From the NCBI GenBank assembly GCA_040219085.1, contig JAVJTC010000020.1:124001-188000 (forward strand): 64,000 nucleotides of DNA, given 5' to 3'. Made by a program: the position numbers and the translations under genes. The notes beneath the pieces are model-generated. The model had not been told where the DNA came from, did no database searches, and was given only the letters and a program-made list of their open reading frames with translations. The stretch's first letter is position 1, and each line of letters starts with the position of its first letter. The stretch is from Acidimicrobiales bacterium (GTDB lineage Bacteria > Actinomycetota > Acidimicrobiia > Acidimicrobiales > JAVJTC01). Shown here in pieces: positions 23,385 to 31,801 of the stretch.

Positions 23385-24764
23385 ATGGCTGATGTCGTGA
23401 TGCCGCAACTCGGCGAGACGGTCACCGAGGGAACCATCACGCGGTGGTTCAAGCAGATCGGTGACGAGATAGCGGCCGACGAGGCCCTCTTCGAGGTGTC
23501 CACCGACAAGGTGGACTCGGAAGTCCCGTCGCCCTCGGCTGGGGTTCTCACCGAGATCGTTGTCGCCGAGGGCGAGACGGTCGACGTCGGCACGAAACTC
23601 GCCGTGATCGGCGACGCCGGGTCCGCCCCCGCGACGGACTCCGCCGGCGACGAAGCCGCCGAGCCCGAGCCCGAGCCCGCAGCCGAACCGGAGCCCGAGC
23701 CTGCAGCAGAAGCTGAGCCCGAGCCCGAGGCGGAGGCCCTCCAGTCTGCTCCCGCCGCGTCGGACAACGGATCGGGCGAAGCCTCCGATTCGTCCCATCT
23801 CCTGTCCCCGGTCGTGCGTCGACTCGTGAACGAACACGACCTCGACGTCGATGCCATCACCGGCACCGGTGTGGGTGGTCGCATCACCCGTTCCGACGTC
23901 GAGAAGGCCATCCAGGGCGGCACCGCGGCCCCGAAGGCATCGGCGCCCGCGGCCCAGGCCGCCGCCTCGGCCCCGGCGGAACAGGCAGCGGCACCGGCTC
24001 CCGCCCCCGCGGCGAAGAGCGCACCGGCACCCGCAGCCACCGCAGGCGAGGGCGACGAGGTCGTTCCCTTCAACACCATCCGGCGGGTGACCGGCGACTA
24101 CATGGTGAACTCCAAGGCCACCTCGCCGCACGTGTTGACCGCCGTCGAGGTGGACTTCGAGAACGTCGAGAAGGTCCGAAAGGCCCACCGGGGCGAGTGG
24201 AAGTCCGAAGAGGGCTTCAGCCTCACCTATCTGCCATTCATCATCCGGGCCGTGTGTGACGCCCTGCATGAGTTCCCCCACATGAACGCCTCGGTCGCCG
24301 ACAAGGGACTGATCGTCCACAAGGGCGTGAACATGGCGATCGCGGTGGACCTCGACTTCGACGGGCTGCTGGCGCCGGTCATCGCCGGTGCCGACGGCAA
24401 GCGCCTCCGCCAACTGTCACGCGACATCGTCGACATCGCCGGGCGAGCCCGCGAGAAGAAGGTCACGCCGAACGAGTTGACCGGCGGGACCTTCACCATC
24501 ACCAACCCCGGCCAGTACGGCACGATGATGCAGTTCCCGATCATCAACCAGCCCCAGGTGGCCATCCTCTCCACCGACGGGATCAGCCGCAAGCCGGTGG
24601 TCGTCACCGACGACGAGGGCAACGAGGCGATCGCCATCCACTCGGTCGGTGTGCTCGCGCTCGCCTGGGACCACCGTGCCTTCGACGGCGCCTACGCGGC
24701 GGCGTTCCTGGACCACTTGCGCACGATCATCGAGACCCGCGACTGGGAGGCCGAGATCTCCTAG
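23385..24764 (+). CDS. 2-oxoacid dehydrogenase E2 (dihydrolipoamide acyltransferase)
   Basis: A 459-residue protein. There is one lipoyl domain (residues 1-78) with the lipoylated K42 in STDKVDSEV, then a long Ala/Pro/Glu linker. The E3/E1-binding domain is at about 137-175 (LSPVVRRLVNEHDLDVDAI), followed by a second Ala/Pro linker and the catalytic domain from about 220 with H430 and D434 in DHRAFDG. The substrate (succinyl, acetyl or branched acyl) cannot be told from sequence; in actinobacteria such proteins are often annotated SucB. No E1 gene is in the window. An AGAGGAGAG ribosome site precedes ATG 23385. Its stop overlaps the GTG of lipB-lipA by 1 nt. Confidence 0.9.
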   Translation: MADVVMPQLGETVTEGTITRWFKQIGDEIAADEALFEVSTDKVDSEVPSPSAGVLTEIVVAEGETVDVGTKLAVIGDAGSAPATDSAGDEAAEPEPEPAAEPEPEPAAEAEPEPEAEALQSAPAASDNGSGEASDSSHLLSPVVRRLVNEHDLDVDAITGTGVGGRITRSDVEKAIQGGTAAPKASAPAAQAAASAPAEQAAAPAPAPAAKSAPAPAATAGEGDEVVPFNTIRRVTGDYMVNSKATSPHVLTAVEVDFENVEKVRKAHRGEWKSEEGFSLTYLPFIIRAVCDALHEFPHMNASVADKGLIVHKGVNMAIAVDLDFDGLLAPVIAGADGKRLRQLSRDIVDIAGRAREKKVTPNELTGGTFTITNPGQYGTMMQFPIINQPQVAILSTDGISRKPVVVTDDEGNEAIAIHSVGVLALAWDHRAFDGAYAAAFLDHLRTIIETRDWEAEIS

Positions 24765-26485
24765 TGGTCGCGCTCGAGCCGGCACCCGGCGCGCCGCAGG
24801 CGCCGACGCAACGCACCCTGAGGGTCCGCTGGCTCGGCCGGGTCGCCTACCGGGATGCCTGGGCTCTTCAACGCGGGCTGTTCACGACGTCGCCCGACGA
24901 CCATCTGCTCCTGCTCGAGCACCCCCACGTCTTCACGCTCGGCCGTAGCGGGAGCGCCGACAATCTCCTCGTGGATGCCGCCACTGTCGGCGCCGAGATC
25001 CATCACGTCGACCGCGGCGGCGACGTCACCTACCACGGCCCCGGACAACTCGTGGGCTATCCGGTGCTGCACGTCGCCGGCAAGCGGGGCGGGGGGATGG
25101 CCGACACCGTCGCCTACGTCCACTCCGTCGAGCAGTTGATCATCGACGTCCTCACCGATCTCGGCCTGCCCGACGCCGGGCGCCTCGAGGGACAGCCGGG
25201 CGTGTGGCTCGACCCCGACCGGCCGACCGCCCGCAAGGTCGCCGCCGTCGGCGTCAAGTTGAGTCGGGGCCGGTCGATGCACGGCTTCGCCCTCAACGTG
25301 AACCCGGATCTGGACTGGTTCGGGCGGATCGTCCCGTGTGGCATCGCCGACAAGTCGGTGACATCCCTTGCAGCCGAGGGGGTCGACGTCGAGATGCGCA
25401 CCGTGGTCGATGCCGTGGAACAGCGGGCCACCGCGTTGTGGGGCGACGCAGACGGGGTCGTCGCGACCGAACGGGCCGACGTCGTCTGGCGCAACCGTGA
25501 AACGGACCTCGCACCGTTCTCGCGTGGGGCGGGGCCGGGAGCAACGCCGGGCCGGCCGTCACGGTCGGCTGACGGGACGTCGTCGGTACGACTGCTGGGC
25601 CGCCTGGCCGAGGCAGGTGTGGCCGACGGGATCGACATCACGGAACGCAAGCCGGAGTGGATGCGGGTCCGGCTCGACACCGGACCCGAGTACCTGCGCC
25701 TCAAGAAGGTCATGCGGGACCTGGACCTCGTCACCGTGTGCGAGGAGGCAGGCTGCCCGAACATCTTCGACTGCTGGAACGACGGCACCGCCACCTTCAT
25801 GATCAACGGTGAGCGTTGCACCCGCGCCTGCGGTTTCTGTCTCGTCGACACCCGCCGGCCCGAACCGCTCGACGCCGCCGAGCCGGGGCGCGTGGCCGAC
25901 GCTGTCGACCGGATGGCGCTGTCCTACGCGGTCATCACCTCCGTCGCCCGCGACGATCTCGCCGACGGGGGCGCGCGGGGCTTCGCCGACACCATCGCCG
26001 CCGTACGTGCCCGCCGGCCCGACTGCCGTGTCGAGGTCCTCATCCCGGACTGTAAGGGCGACCCGGACGCACTCGAGGTCATCTTCGCCGCCCGCCCCGA
26101 CGTGTTGAACCACAACATCGAGACCGTGCCCCGCCTCCAACGGGCGGCACGGCCGTCGGCCGGCTACGCCCGGAGCCTGTCGGTGCTGGCGAGGGCCCAC
26201 GACGCCGGCCTCACGACCAAGTCGTCGATCATCGTCGGACTCGGCGAGACCCGCGACGAGGTGATCGCCACGATGGCGGACCTGCGCTCCGTCGGCGTCG
26301 ACATCGTGACGATCGGTCAGTACCTGCGACCGACCACGAACCACCTCCCAGTGGCACGCTGGGTCCATCCCGACGAGTTCGCCGACCTCGCCGAGATCGG
26401 CGTGGCGATGGGGCTCGGTCACGTCGAGTCCTCGCCGCTGACCCGCTCCAGCTACCACGCCCGTCAGGCCGCCGACGGCGTCTGA
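24764..26485 (+). CDS. Fused octanoyltransferase-lipoyl synthase (LipB-LipA)
   Basis: A single 573-residue frame joins both steps of lipoate synthesis. Residues 18-245 are LipB: RGGDVTYHGPGQLVGYP, Lys158 or Lys165 in ARKVAAVGVKLSRG, and nucleophile C192 in VPCGIADKSVTSL. Residues 246-275 are a Gly/Pro/Ser linker. Residues 276-573 are LipA: auxiliary cluster Cys C326, C331, C337 (CEEAGCPNIFDCW), radical-SAM C352, C356, C359 (CTRACGFC) and the C-terminal RSSY (S562/S563) cluster ligand. All catalytic residues are in place, so both halves should work. I see no internal stop or frameshift. The GTG start overlaps the E2 stop by one base, which ties lipoylation to its target protein. Confidence 0.92.
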   Translation: MVALEPAPGAPQAPTQRTLRVRWLGRVAYRDAWALQRGLFTTSPDDHLLLLEHPHVFTLGRSGSADNLLVDAATVGAEIHHVDRGGDVTYHGPGQLVGYPVLHVAGKRGGGMADTVAYVHSVEQLIIDVLTDLGLPDAGRLEGQPGVWLDPDRPTARKVAAVGVKLSRGRSMHGFALNVNPDLDWFGRIVPCGIADKSVTSLAAEGVDVEMRTVVDAVEQRATALWGDADGVVATERADVVWRNRETDLAPFSRGAGPGATPGRPSRSADGTSSVRLLGRLAEAGVADGIDITERKPEWMRVRLDTGPEYLRLKKVMRDLDLVTVCEEAGCPNIFDCWNDGTATFMINGERCTRACGFCLVDTRRPEPLDAAEPGRVADAVDRMALSYAVITSVARDDLADGGARGFADTIAAVRARRPDCRVEVLIPDCKGDPDALEVIFAARPDVLNHNIETVPRLQRAARPSAGYARSLSVLARAHDAGLTTKSSIIVGLGETRDEVIATMADLRSVGVDIVTIGQYLRPTTNHLPVARWVHPDEFADLAEIGVAMGLGHVESSPLTRSSYHARQAADGV

Positions 26486-26494
26486 GGAGGCATC

Positions 26495-27055
26495 ATGGGA
26501 ACAGTTCTCGATGGAATCGACCAGGACCTCGCCGAACGGCTCCACGCCGCGAAGGTGTTCTTCGTGGCGACGGCCCCGTCGGGCTCCGCCGGCCACGTCA
26601 ACGTGTCGCCCAAGGGATTCGACAGCTTCCGGGTGCTCGGCCCCCACCGGGTCGCGTTCGCGGACATGACCGGCAGCGGCATCGAGACGATCGCCCACGT
26701 GCGCGACAACGGCCGCATCACCTTCATGTTCTGTGCCTTCGACGGCGACCCGTCCATCATCCGCCTCCAGGGCGCCGCCAGCGTGCACCTCCCCGACGAC
26801 GACGGCTTCGCCGAGCTCGCGGACCGCTTCCCCCCGGTACCCGGCCTGCGGTCGATCATCACGGCCGACCTCGACCGGGTCTCGGACTCGTGCGGGTTCG
26901 GCGTGCCGTTCATGTCCTACGAGGGGATGCGCGGCGACCTGATCGACTGGGCCGACGAACAGGGCGACGACGGACTCGCGCAGTACCGGGTCCGCAAGAA
27001 CGGCACCAGCATCGACGGACTCCCCGGCTATCCGATGAACCGGGCAGCCAGATGA
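26495..27055 (+). CDS. Pyridoxamine 5'-phosphate oxidase-like flavin/F420-binding protein
   Basis: A 186-residue split-barrel protein. FFVATAPSGSAGHVNVSPKG, HRVAFADMTGSGIETIAHV and NGRITFMFCAFDGDPSIIRL match the general PNPOx-like fold that binds FMN or F420. It lacks the residues needed for me to call it PdxH, and this subgroup is usually annotated only as PNPOx family. A GGAGG site sits just before ATG 26495, 9 nt after the lipB-lipA stop, so it may be co-transcribed. Its stop overlaps the ATG of the M24 peptidase gene by ATGA. Confidence 0.8.
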   Translation: MGTVLDGIDQDLAERLHAAKVFFVATAPSGSAGHVNVSPKGFDSFRVLGPHRVAFADMTGSGIETIAHVRDNGRITFMFCAFDGDPSIIRLQGAASVHLPDDDGFAELADRFPPVPGLRSIITADLDRVSDSCGFGVPFMSYEGMRGDLIDWADEQGDDGLAQYRVRKNGTSIDGLPGYPMNRAAR

Positions 27056-28167
27056 GCGATCCGTTCGTCGGTCGTCTCGGCCGGGTCCGTGAGTCCATGG
27101 CGTCGCGCGACGTCGACGCGGTGCTCCTGTCGGTCGGTGCGGATCTCCCGTGGCTGTGCGGCTACGAGGCCATGCCGCTGGAACGTCTCACCATGCTCGT
27201 CGTGCGCCGTGACGAGAAGCCCAAACTGCTCGTGCCCCGGCTCGAGGCGCCCCGCGTCGTCGAGCGGCCCGACGTCTTCGACCTCGTGCCGTGGGACGAG
27301 ACCGACGACCCCCTCGACATGGTCGTCTCCGTCGTCGAGGGCGCCGACCGCCTGGCCATCGGCGACACGACGTGGTCCCGGTTCCTCGTCGGACTCATCG
27401 GGCGTCTCGACGGCGTCACGTGGTCCAACGCGTCCGAGGTCGTCGGACCGATCCGGGCGATCAAGACCCCCGATGAGGTCGAGCGTCTACGGGAGGCCGC
27501 TGCCGCCGCCGACCGGGTCATCGCCCGGCTACGCGGGGGCGAGATCCCGCTGGTGGGCCGGACCGAGGCGCAGGTGTCGGCCGAACTCGGCCGCGGTCTG
27601 ATCGAAGAGGGCCACGACCGGGTGAACTTCGCCATCGTGGCCGCCGGACCCAACTCGGCGAGTCCGCACCACCATGCCGGCTCGAAGGTGATCCAGCCCG
27701 GCGAAGTGGTGCTGTGCGACATAGGCGGGACCATGGTCGGCGACGACGGTGTCGGCTACTGCTCCGACATCACCCGCTGCGTGTGGACCGGCGAACCCGC
27801 CCCCGAGTTCCTCGCCCTCTACGACGTCCTGTTCGCCGCCCACGCCGCCGGTGTCGCCGCTGCGACGGTCGGGACGCCGTGCGAGGACGTCGACAGGGCG
27901 ACGCGTCGTGTGATCACCGAGGGCGGGTACGCCGGAGGGATCCTGCACCGCACCGGGCACGGCATCGGCTCCGAGGAGCACGAGGACCCCTACATCGTCA
28001 TCGGCAACACGGAGCCGCTCACCCCCGGCCACGCGTTCTCCGTCGAGCCGGGCATCTACCTGGCCGATCGCTGGGGCGCCCGCCTCGAGGACATCGTCGT
28101 CGCGGCGACAGACGGCCCCGACGTCCTCGGAACCCTCGATGGGGACCTCGCCGTCGTCGAGGCCTGA
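27052..28167 (+). CDS. Xaa-Pro peptidase, M24 family
   Basis: A 371-residue protein with two domains: a creatinase-like N-terminal domain (about 1-130) and a pita-bread catalytic domain. Metal ligands can be seen in VVLCDIGGTMVGDDGVGYCSD (two Asp), the His in LHRTGHGIGSEEHED, and two Glu in FSVEPGIYLADRWGARLEDI. It should cleave N-terminal Xaa-Pro peptides using two metal ions. ATG 27052 overlaps the stop of the previous gene, so translation is coupled. A longer in-frame extension upstream lies in the PNPOx-like gene and is rejected. Confidence 0.9.
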   Translation: MSDPFVGRLGRVRESMASRDVDAVLLSVGADLPWLCGYEAMPLERLTMLVVRRDEKPKLLVPRLEAPRVVERPDVFDLVPWDETDDPLDMVVSVVEGADRLAIGDTTWSRFLVGLIGRLDGVTWSNASEVVGPIRAIKTPDEVERLREAAAAADRVIARLRGGEIPLVGRTEAQVSAELGRGLIEEGHDRVNFAIVAAGPNSASPHHHAGSKVIQPGEVVLCDIGGTMVGDDGVGYCSDITRCVWTGEPAPEFLALYDVLFAAHAAGVAAATVGTPCEDVDRATRRVITEGGYAGGILHRTGHGIGSEEHEDPYIVIGNTEPLTPGHAFSVEPGIYLADRWGARLEDIVVAATDGPDVLGTLDGDLAVVEA

Positions 28168-28179
28168 CCGGACCCTTCC

Positions 28180-29034
28180 ATGATCGAGATCGAGGCAGCG
28201 ACGGTCCTGTTGCAGTGGGCCGTGGGCGGACTCCTGTTCGGCTGGGTGACGACGCGCCGGCGCGAGGTCGGCCTCGGCTACGGCTGGATGATCCGGATCA
28301 GCTTCGGGCTCATGGCGGTCCTGGCCGCGGTGGTCGGCTTCTCGGGTGATGACCCGGGCCTGCGCGAGGTCGGCTCGATCGGTGTAGCGGCCGCTGCCGC
28401 ATTGGCCCTGTTGTCTTCGGTCGTGCGCCGCCGGGCCGGCGTCGCCGGCCAGCGCGACGTCGTCGATAAGCGCACCGCCCGGGTGGCTGCGATGACCGGC
28501 ATCGACCGCGACGAGCAGCGGTTCGACCGGTCTGTCACCGAGTTCGACCCCCGCCTGGACCTGATCGCGCCCGCGATCGGACTGGTCGCTCTGATCGCCG
28601 CGGGGATGGACGCCGGCGATCCGGCCGCGCTGGCCGTCGCCCGCACGCTCATCGGAGCGGCGTTCCTCGGCGCGCTGACCGACGCGATGCTCCTCGGCCA
28701 CTGGTATCTCGTCCAGCCCGGCCTCGCCCGCTCCCCGCTGCTCGAGATCGTGCGCTGGACCGGGCTGCTGTGGCCGGTGGAGTTGATCGTCCTGTTGTGG
28801 CCGACCGGGATGGTGTCGGTCATCAACGGCGACATCGACGACGGCTACAACGGCCTGCTCGGATGGTTCTGGATCGCCTCGACGGTCACGACCATCGTCC
28901 TGGTCTTCGTCACCCGGGCGGCTCTGCGCGAGCGCCAGTACGCCGCTGTCATGGCCGCGACGGGGCTGTTGTATCTGGCGATCCTGACGGGATTCGGCAT
29001 GGATCTTGTCGCCCGCGTGCTCCTCGACACCTGA
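28180..29034 (+). CDS. Conserved membrane protein, unknown function
   Basis: A 284-residue protein with about seven or eight hydrophobic segments (near residues 8-25, 37-55, 65-80, 125-143, 152-172, 188-208, 225-245 and 255-275) and an Arg-rich cytoplasmic loop at about 80-118. I recognise no family motif. It starts at ATG 28180, 12 nt after the M24 peptidase, and may be the last gene of that operon. The next gene, ku, has its own upstream region. Enzymatic function cannot be inferred. Confidence 0.65.
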   Translation: MIEIEAATVLLQWAVGGLLFGWVTTRRREVGLGYGWMIRISFGLMAVLAAVVGFSGDDPGLREVGSIGVAAAAALALLSSVVRRRAGVAGQRDVVDKRTARVAAMTGIDRDEQRFDRSVTEFDPRLDLIAPAIGLVALIAAGMDAGDPAALAVARTLIGAAFLGALTDAMLLGHWYLVQPGLARSPLLEIVRWTGLLWPVELIVLLWPTGMVSVINGDIDDGYNGLLGWFWIASTVTTIVLVFVTRAALRERQYAAVMAATGLLYLAILTGFGMDLVARVLLDT

Positions 29035-29078
29035 CCCGCGACCGCCGCGCGTGCGGCTACGCCCGTGTCGGGCGAGGC

Positions 29079-29136
29079 CGGTGGAAGTCCACCGACGCTG
29101 TTGCCCTTGTTCGTGGAGTGGCTCATGTCGCATACT
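29079..29136 (+). promoter_or_regulatory. Inverted repeat and possible promoter before ku
   Basis: A perfect palindromic element CGGTGGA-ag-TCCACCG (29079-29094) stands 13 bp before TTGTTC (29107-29112), which is followed by an 18-nt spacer and CATACT (29131-29136). The ku ATG is about 98 nt further on. The palindrome looks like an operator; the promoter match is weak. Confidence 0.35.
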
Positions 29137-29233
29137 GGACAGCGGCTGGGGCGGAGCCGGGGTATTCCTGCACGTCCGTGACGCCGCGTTCGATGGCGCC
29201 CGGGACGGTCCCTGCCGCCGAGGAGGAGAAGCG

Positions 29234-30034
29234 ATGCCACGGGCCATGTGGAGCGGTGCGATCAGCTTCGGGCTGGTCACGATCCCCGTGCGTCTCTTCG
29301 GCGCGGTCAGCACGAAGTCCATCCGGTTCAACCAGATCGACACCCGTACCGACGCCCGTGTGAAGCGCAAGTGGGTGTCGGCGGCGGACGGGTCCGACGT
29401 TGCGAACGAGGACATCGTGAAGGGGTACGAGCTCGGCAACGGCAGGTTCGTGACCGTCACCGAGGACGAACTGGCCGCACTCGATCCCGATGCGTCGCGC
29501 AGTATCGACATCGTCGAGTTCGTCGACGGCGCCGAGATCGACCCCGTGTACTACGACAGCCCCTACTACCTGGCCCCCGACGAGCTGGGGGCAAAGGCCT
29601 ACCGGCTCCTGGCCGAGGCGCTCGAGCGCGAGAACAAGGTAGCCATCGCCCGTTTCGTCATGCGCAACCGCCAGTACCTCGCCGCGATCCGGTCCTCCCG
29701 CGGGGCGCTGGTCCTGTCGACCATGAACTACGCCGACGAGGTGCGCTCCGCCGACGAGATCGACGATCTCGAGCGGGTCGCGGACATCGAGGTCAGCGAC
29801 GCCGAGTTGACCATGGCATCCCAGCTGATCGACTCGCTGACCACGAGCTTCGAACCCGGCAAGTTCACCGATACGTACCGTGAGCGGGTCACCGAGTTGA
29901 TCGAGGCCAAGGCCGCGGGGGAGACATTCGAGGCCGGCGAGTCCGCCACGCCGAGTTCCGACGAGCTGGTGGACCTGATGGCCGCGCTCGAGGCGAGCGT
30001 CGCGGCGGCCAAGGAGTCCCGCAAGAGCGCATGA
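29234..30034 (+). CDS. ku: Non-homologous end-joining protein Ku
   Basis: A 266-residue bacterial Ku. MPRAMWSGAISFGLVTIPVR is the family start, KGYELGNGRFVTVTEDEL and KVAIARFVMRNRQYLAAIR are core-barrel motifs, and the C-terminus is a short Ala/Ser/Lys tail. It would form a ring homodimer that binds broken DNA ends and recruits LigD. ATG 29234 follows a strong AGGAGGAG site. LigD polymerase is encoded 31 nt downstream, which fits an NHEJ module. Confidence 0.93.
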   Translation: MPRAMWSGAISFGLVTIPVRLFGAVSTKSIRFNQIDTRTDARVKRKWVSAADGSDVANEDIVKGYELGNGRFVTVTEDELAALDPDASRSIDIVEFVDGAEIDPVYYDSPYYLAPDELGAKAYRLLAEALERENKVAIARFVMRNRQYLAAIRSSRGALVLSTMNYADEVRSADEIDDLERVADIEVSDAELTMASQLIDSLTTSFEPGKFTDTYRERVTELIEAKAAGETFEAGESATPSSDELVDLMAALEASVAAAKESRKSA

Positions 30035-30065
30035 GCGCGCACCGGCCCGCAGTCCGGCGGCCCAC

Positions 30066-30998
30066 ATGAGTCCGGAGCGGGTGGAGGTGGAGATCGACGG
30101 CCACACGCTCTCGCTGTCGAATCTGGACAAGGTGCTGTACCCCGAGGTCGGCTTCACCAAGGCCGAGGTGATCGACTACTACGCACGCGTGGCGCCGGTC
30201 ATGTTGCCCCACATCGCCGACCGGGGGGTCACCCTGAGGCGGTTCCCCGACGGCGTCGGGTCGGTCGGTTTCTTCGAGAAGCGCTGCCCCTCCCACCGCC
30301 CGGACTTCGTCGGGACGTGCGAAGGCCCGGGGGACCGCAGCGGGGGCATCGGCTACTGCCGACTGGACTCACCCGCGGCGCTCGCCTGGGCCGCGAACAT
30401 GGCGGCACTCGAGATACACGCCCCCATGGCGCGGTGCGGGGACATCGACTCGCCCGCGACCCTCGTGTTCGACCTGGACCCGGGAGCTCCCGCGACCATC
30501 ACGGAGTGTTGCGTGGTGGCGTTGGCCATCCGGGAGGTACTGGGGGCCGTCGGTCTCGTTGGCTGGCCCAAGACCTCGGGATCCAAGGGGCTCCAGCTGT
30601 ACGTCCCGCTCAACACGCCTCACACCCACGACCATGCATCGAGCTTCGCGCTGGCCCTCGCCCAGCTCCTGGAGAAGCAGCGGCCCGGCGACGTCACCGC
30701 CACGATGGCGAAGGCGGCCAGGCCGGGGAAGGTGTTCATCGACTGGAGCCAGAACTCCCGGCACAAGACGACCGTCGCGCCCTACTCGCTGCGGGCGAAG
30801 GATCGTCCCACCGTGTCGACCCCGCTGCGCTGGGAGGAGGTCGAGGCCGGGGCGGCCGGCGACCCGCTGGTCTTCGAGGCCGCCGACGTCGTGGACCGGG
30901 TGGAGGCCCTCGGGGACCTCTTCGCGGAGGTGGTCACGTTCGAGCAGTCCCTGCCGCGCCCCGACGGCTCGGGAGCCCCGTCCGGAGAGGGCGGGTGA
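30066..30998 (+). CDS. LigD-type primase-polymerase domain, stand-alone
   Basis: A 310-residue protein that is only the polymerase module of LigD. LSNLDKVLYPEVGFTKAEVI is the family start; catalytic Asp residues lie in VFDLDPG, and PKTSGSKGLQLYVPL and DWSQNSRHKTTVAPYSLR are nucleotide-binding motifs. It would fill in gaps at DNA ends aligned by Ku, preferring ribonucleotides. Ligase and phosphoesterase domains are missing here, so a separate ligase must complete repair. Ku lies directly upstream. The last codon overlaps the GTG of the WYL regulator (GTGA). Confidence 0.9.
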   Translation: MSPERVEVEIDGHTLSLSNLDKVLYPEVGFTKAEVIDYYARVAPVMLPHIADRGVTLRRFPDGVGSVGFFEKRCPSHRPDFVGTCEGPGDRSGGIGYCRLDSPAALAWAANMAALEIHAPMARCGDIDSPATLVFDLDPGAPATITECCVVALAIREVLGAVGLVGWPKTSGSKGLQLYVPLNTPHTHDHASSFALALAQLLEKQRPGDVTATMAKAARPGKVFIDWSQNSRHKTTVAPYSLRAKDRPTVSTPLRWEEVEAGAAGDPLVFEAADVVDRVEALGDLFAEVVTFEQSLPRPDGSGAPSGEGG

Positions 30999-31702
30999 AC
31001 CGCACCGACCGGCTCTACGCGCTCGTCGAGGAACTGCGGGCGGCCGCGCCTGGGAGCCGCAGCGCCCGCGAGCTCGCAGCGATCTTCGACGTGAGCACCC
31101 GCACCATCGAGCGCGACATCCTGGCGCTGCAGGAATCAGGTGTTCCGATACACGCCACGCCGGGGCGACGCGGCGGCTACGGGATCGATCCGACGAGGAC
31201 GCTCCCCCCGATCAACTTCACCGCCGCCGAAGCGGTCGCCGTGGCCGTCGCTCTGGCGGGTGCAGGTGGTCCCTTCGCGGCCGCCGGCCGACGGGCCCGC
31301 AACAAGGTCCTCGCTGCGATGTCGGAAGAGGACGCCGACGCCGCCCGCTCTCTCGCCCAGCGGGTGCGCCTGATGTCGCGGTGGGACCCGGACAGACGAC
31401 GCCCCGACGTGCTCGGAGGACTCCAGGACGCGATCGCGGATCACCGCGTCGTGGCCCTCGACTACGAGGACCGCAACGGCGCACGGACGCGCCGCGAGGT
31501 GGAACCGATCGCGGTCGTCGGGATCGACGACGACTGGTACCTGATGGCGTGGTGCCGGCTCCGTGACGACAACCGCATGTTCCGTCTGGACCGCGCCCGC
31601 AGCGCGACGGTGTCCGACGAGCGGGCGCCCGAACGGGATCCGGGCGAGGTGACGGCGTGGTTCGAGGACTTCCTGGCCCGCGGGCCACAGGTTCTCGGTT
31701 GA
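30995..31702 (+). CDS. HTH and WYL domain transcriptional regulator
   Basis: A 235-residue regulator. Residues 1-60 form an HTH of the DeoR/HTH_11 type (NRTDRLYALVEELRAA, ELAAIFDVSTRTIERDILAL, GRRGGYGI wing). Residues 140-225 are the WYL domain (VALDYEDRNGARTRREVEPI, DDWYLMAWCRLRDDNRMFRL), a fold that senses ligands, often nucleic acids. Its GTG overlaps the LigD-Pol stop (GTGA), so it is translated with the NHEJ genes and may control them or the VOC gene downstream. Direct and inverted repeats just after its stop could be its binding sites. Confidence 0.87.
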   Translation: MNRTDRLYALVEELRAAAPGSRSARELAAIFDVSTRTIERDILALQESGVPIHATPGRRGGYGIDPTRTLPPINFTAAEAVAVAVALAGAGGPFAAAGRRARNKVLAAMSEEDADAARSLAQRVRLMSRWDPDRRRPDVLGGLQDAIADHRVVALDYEDRNGARTRREVEPIAVVGIDDDWYLMAWCRLRDDNRMFRLDRARSATVSDERAPERDPGEVTAWFEDFLARGPQVLG

Positions 31703-31715
31703 CGGGGGAGAGTTC

Positions 31716-31784
31716 CGCGAAACATCGCGAAACACCGACATGGGGTTGTCGCCGCGGTGTCCGACGGTGGAGTCGTCCGACACC
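31716..31784 (+). promoter_or_regulatory. Direct repeat and inverted repeat before the VOC gene
   Basis: CGCGAAACA occurs at 31716-31724 and again at 31726-31734, exactly one helical turn apart. Downstream, GGTGTCCGAC (31756-31765) and GTCCGACACC (31775-31784) form an inverted repeat with one mismatch. Both lie in the 99 bp between the WYL regulator and the VOC gene. Confidence 0.42.
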
Positions 31785-31801
31785 GACCACAGGAGACACA
31801 G

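Noticed and set aside
21821-24079. A 752-codon minus-strand frame antisense to lpd and E2
   Set aside because: Ala/Gly/Ser-rich mirror of the E2 linkers; the plus-strand genes are complete and well supported.
27529-29511. A 660-codon minus-strand frame
   Set aside because: It crosses the M24 peptidase, the membrane protein and the start of ku in antisense and has no recognisable motif.
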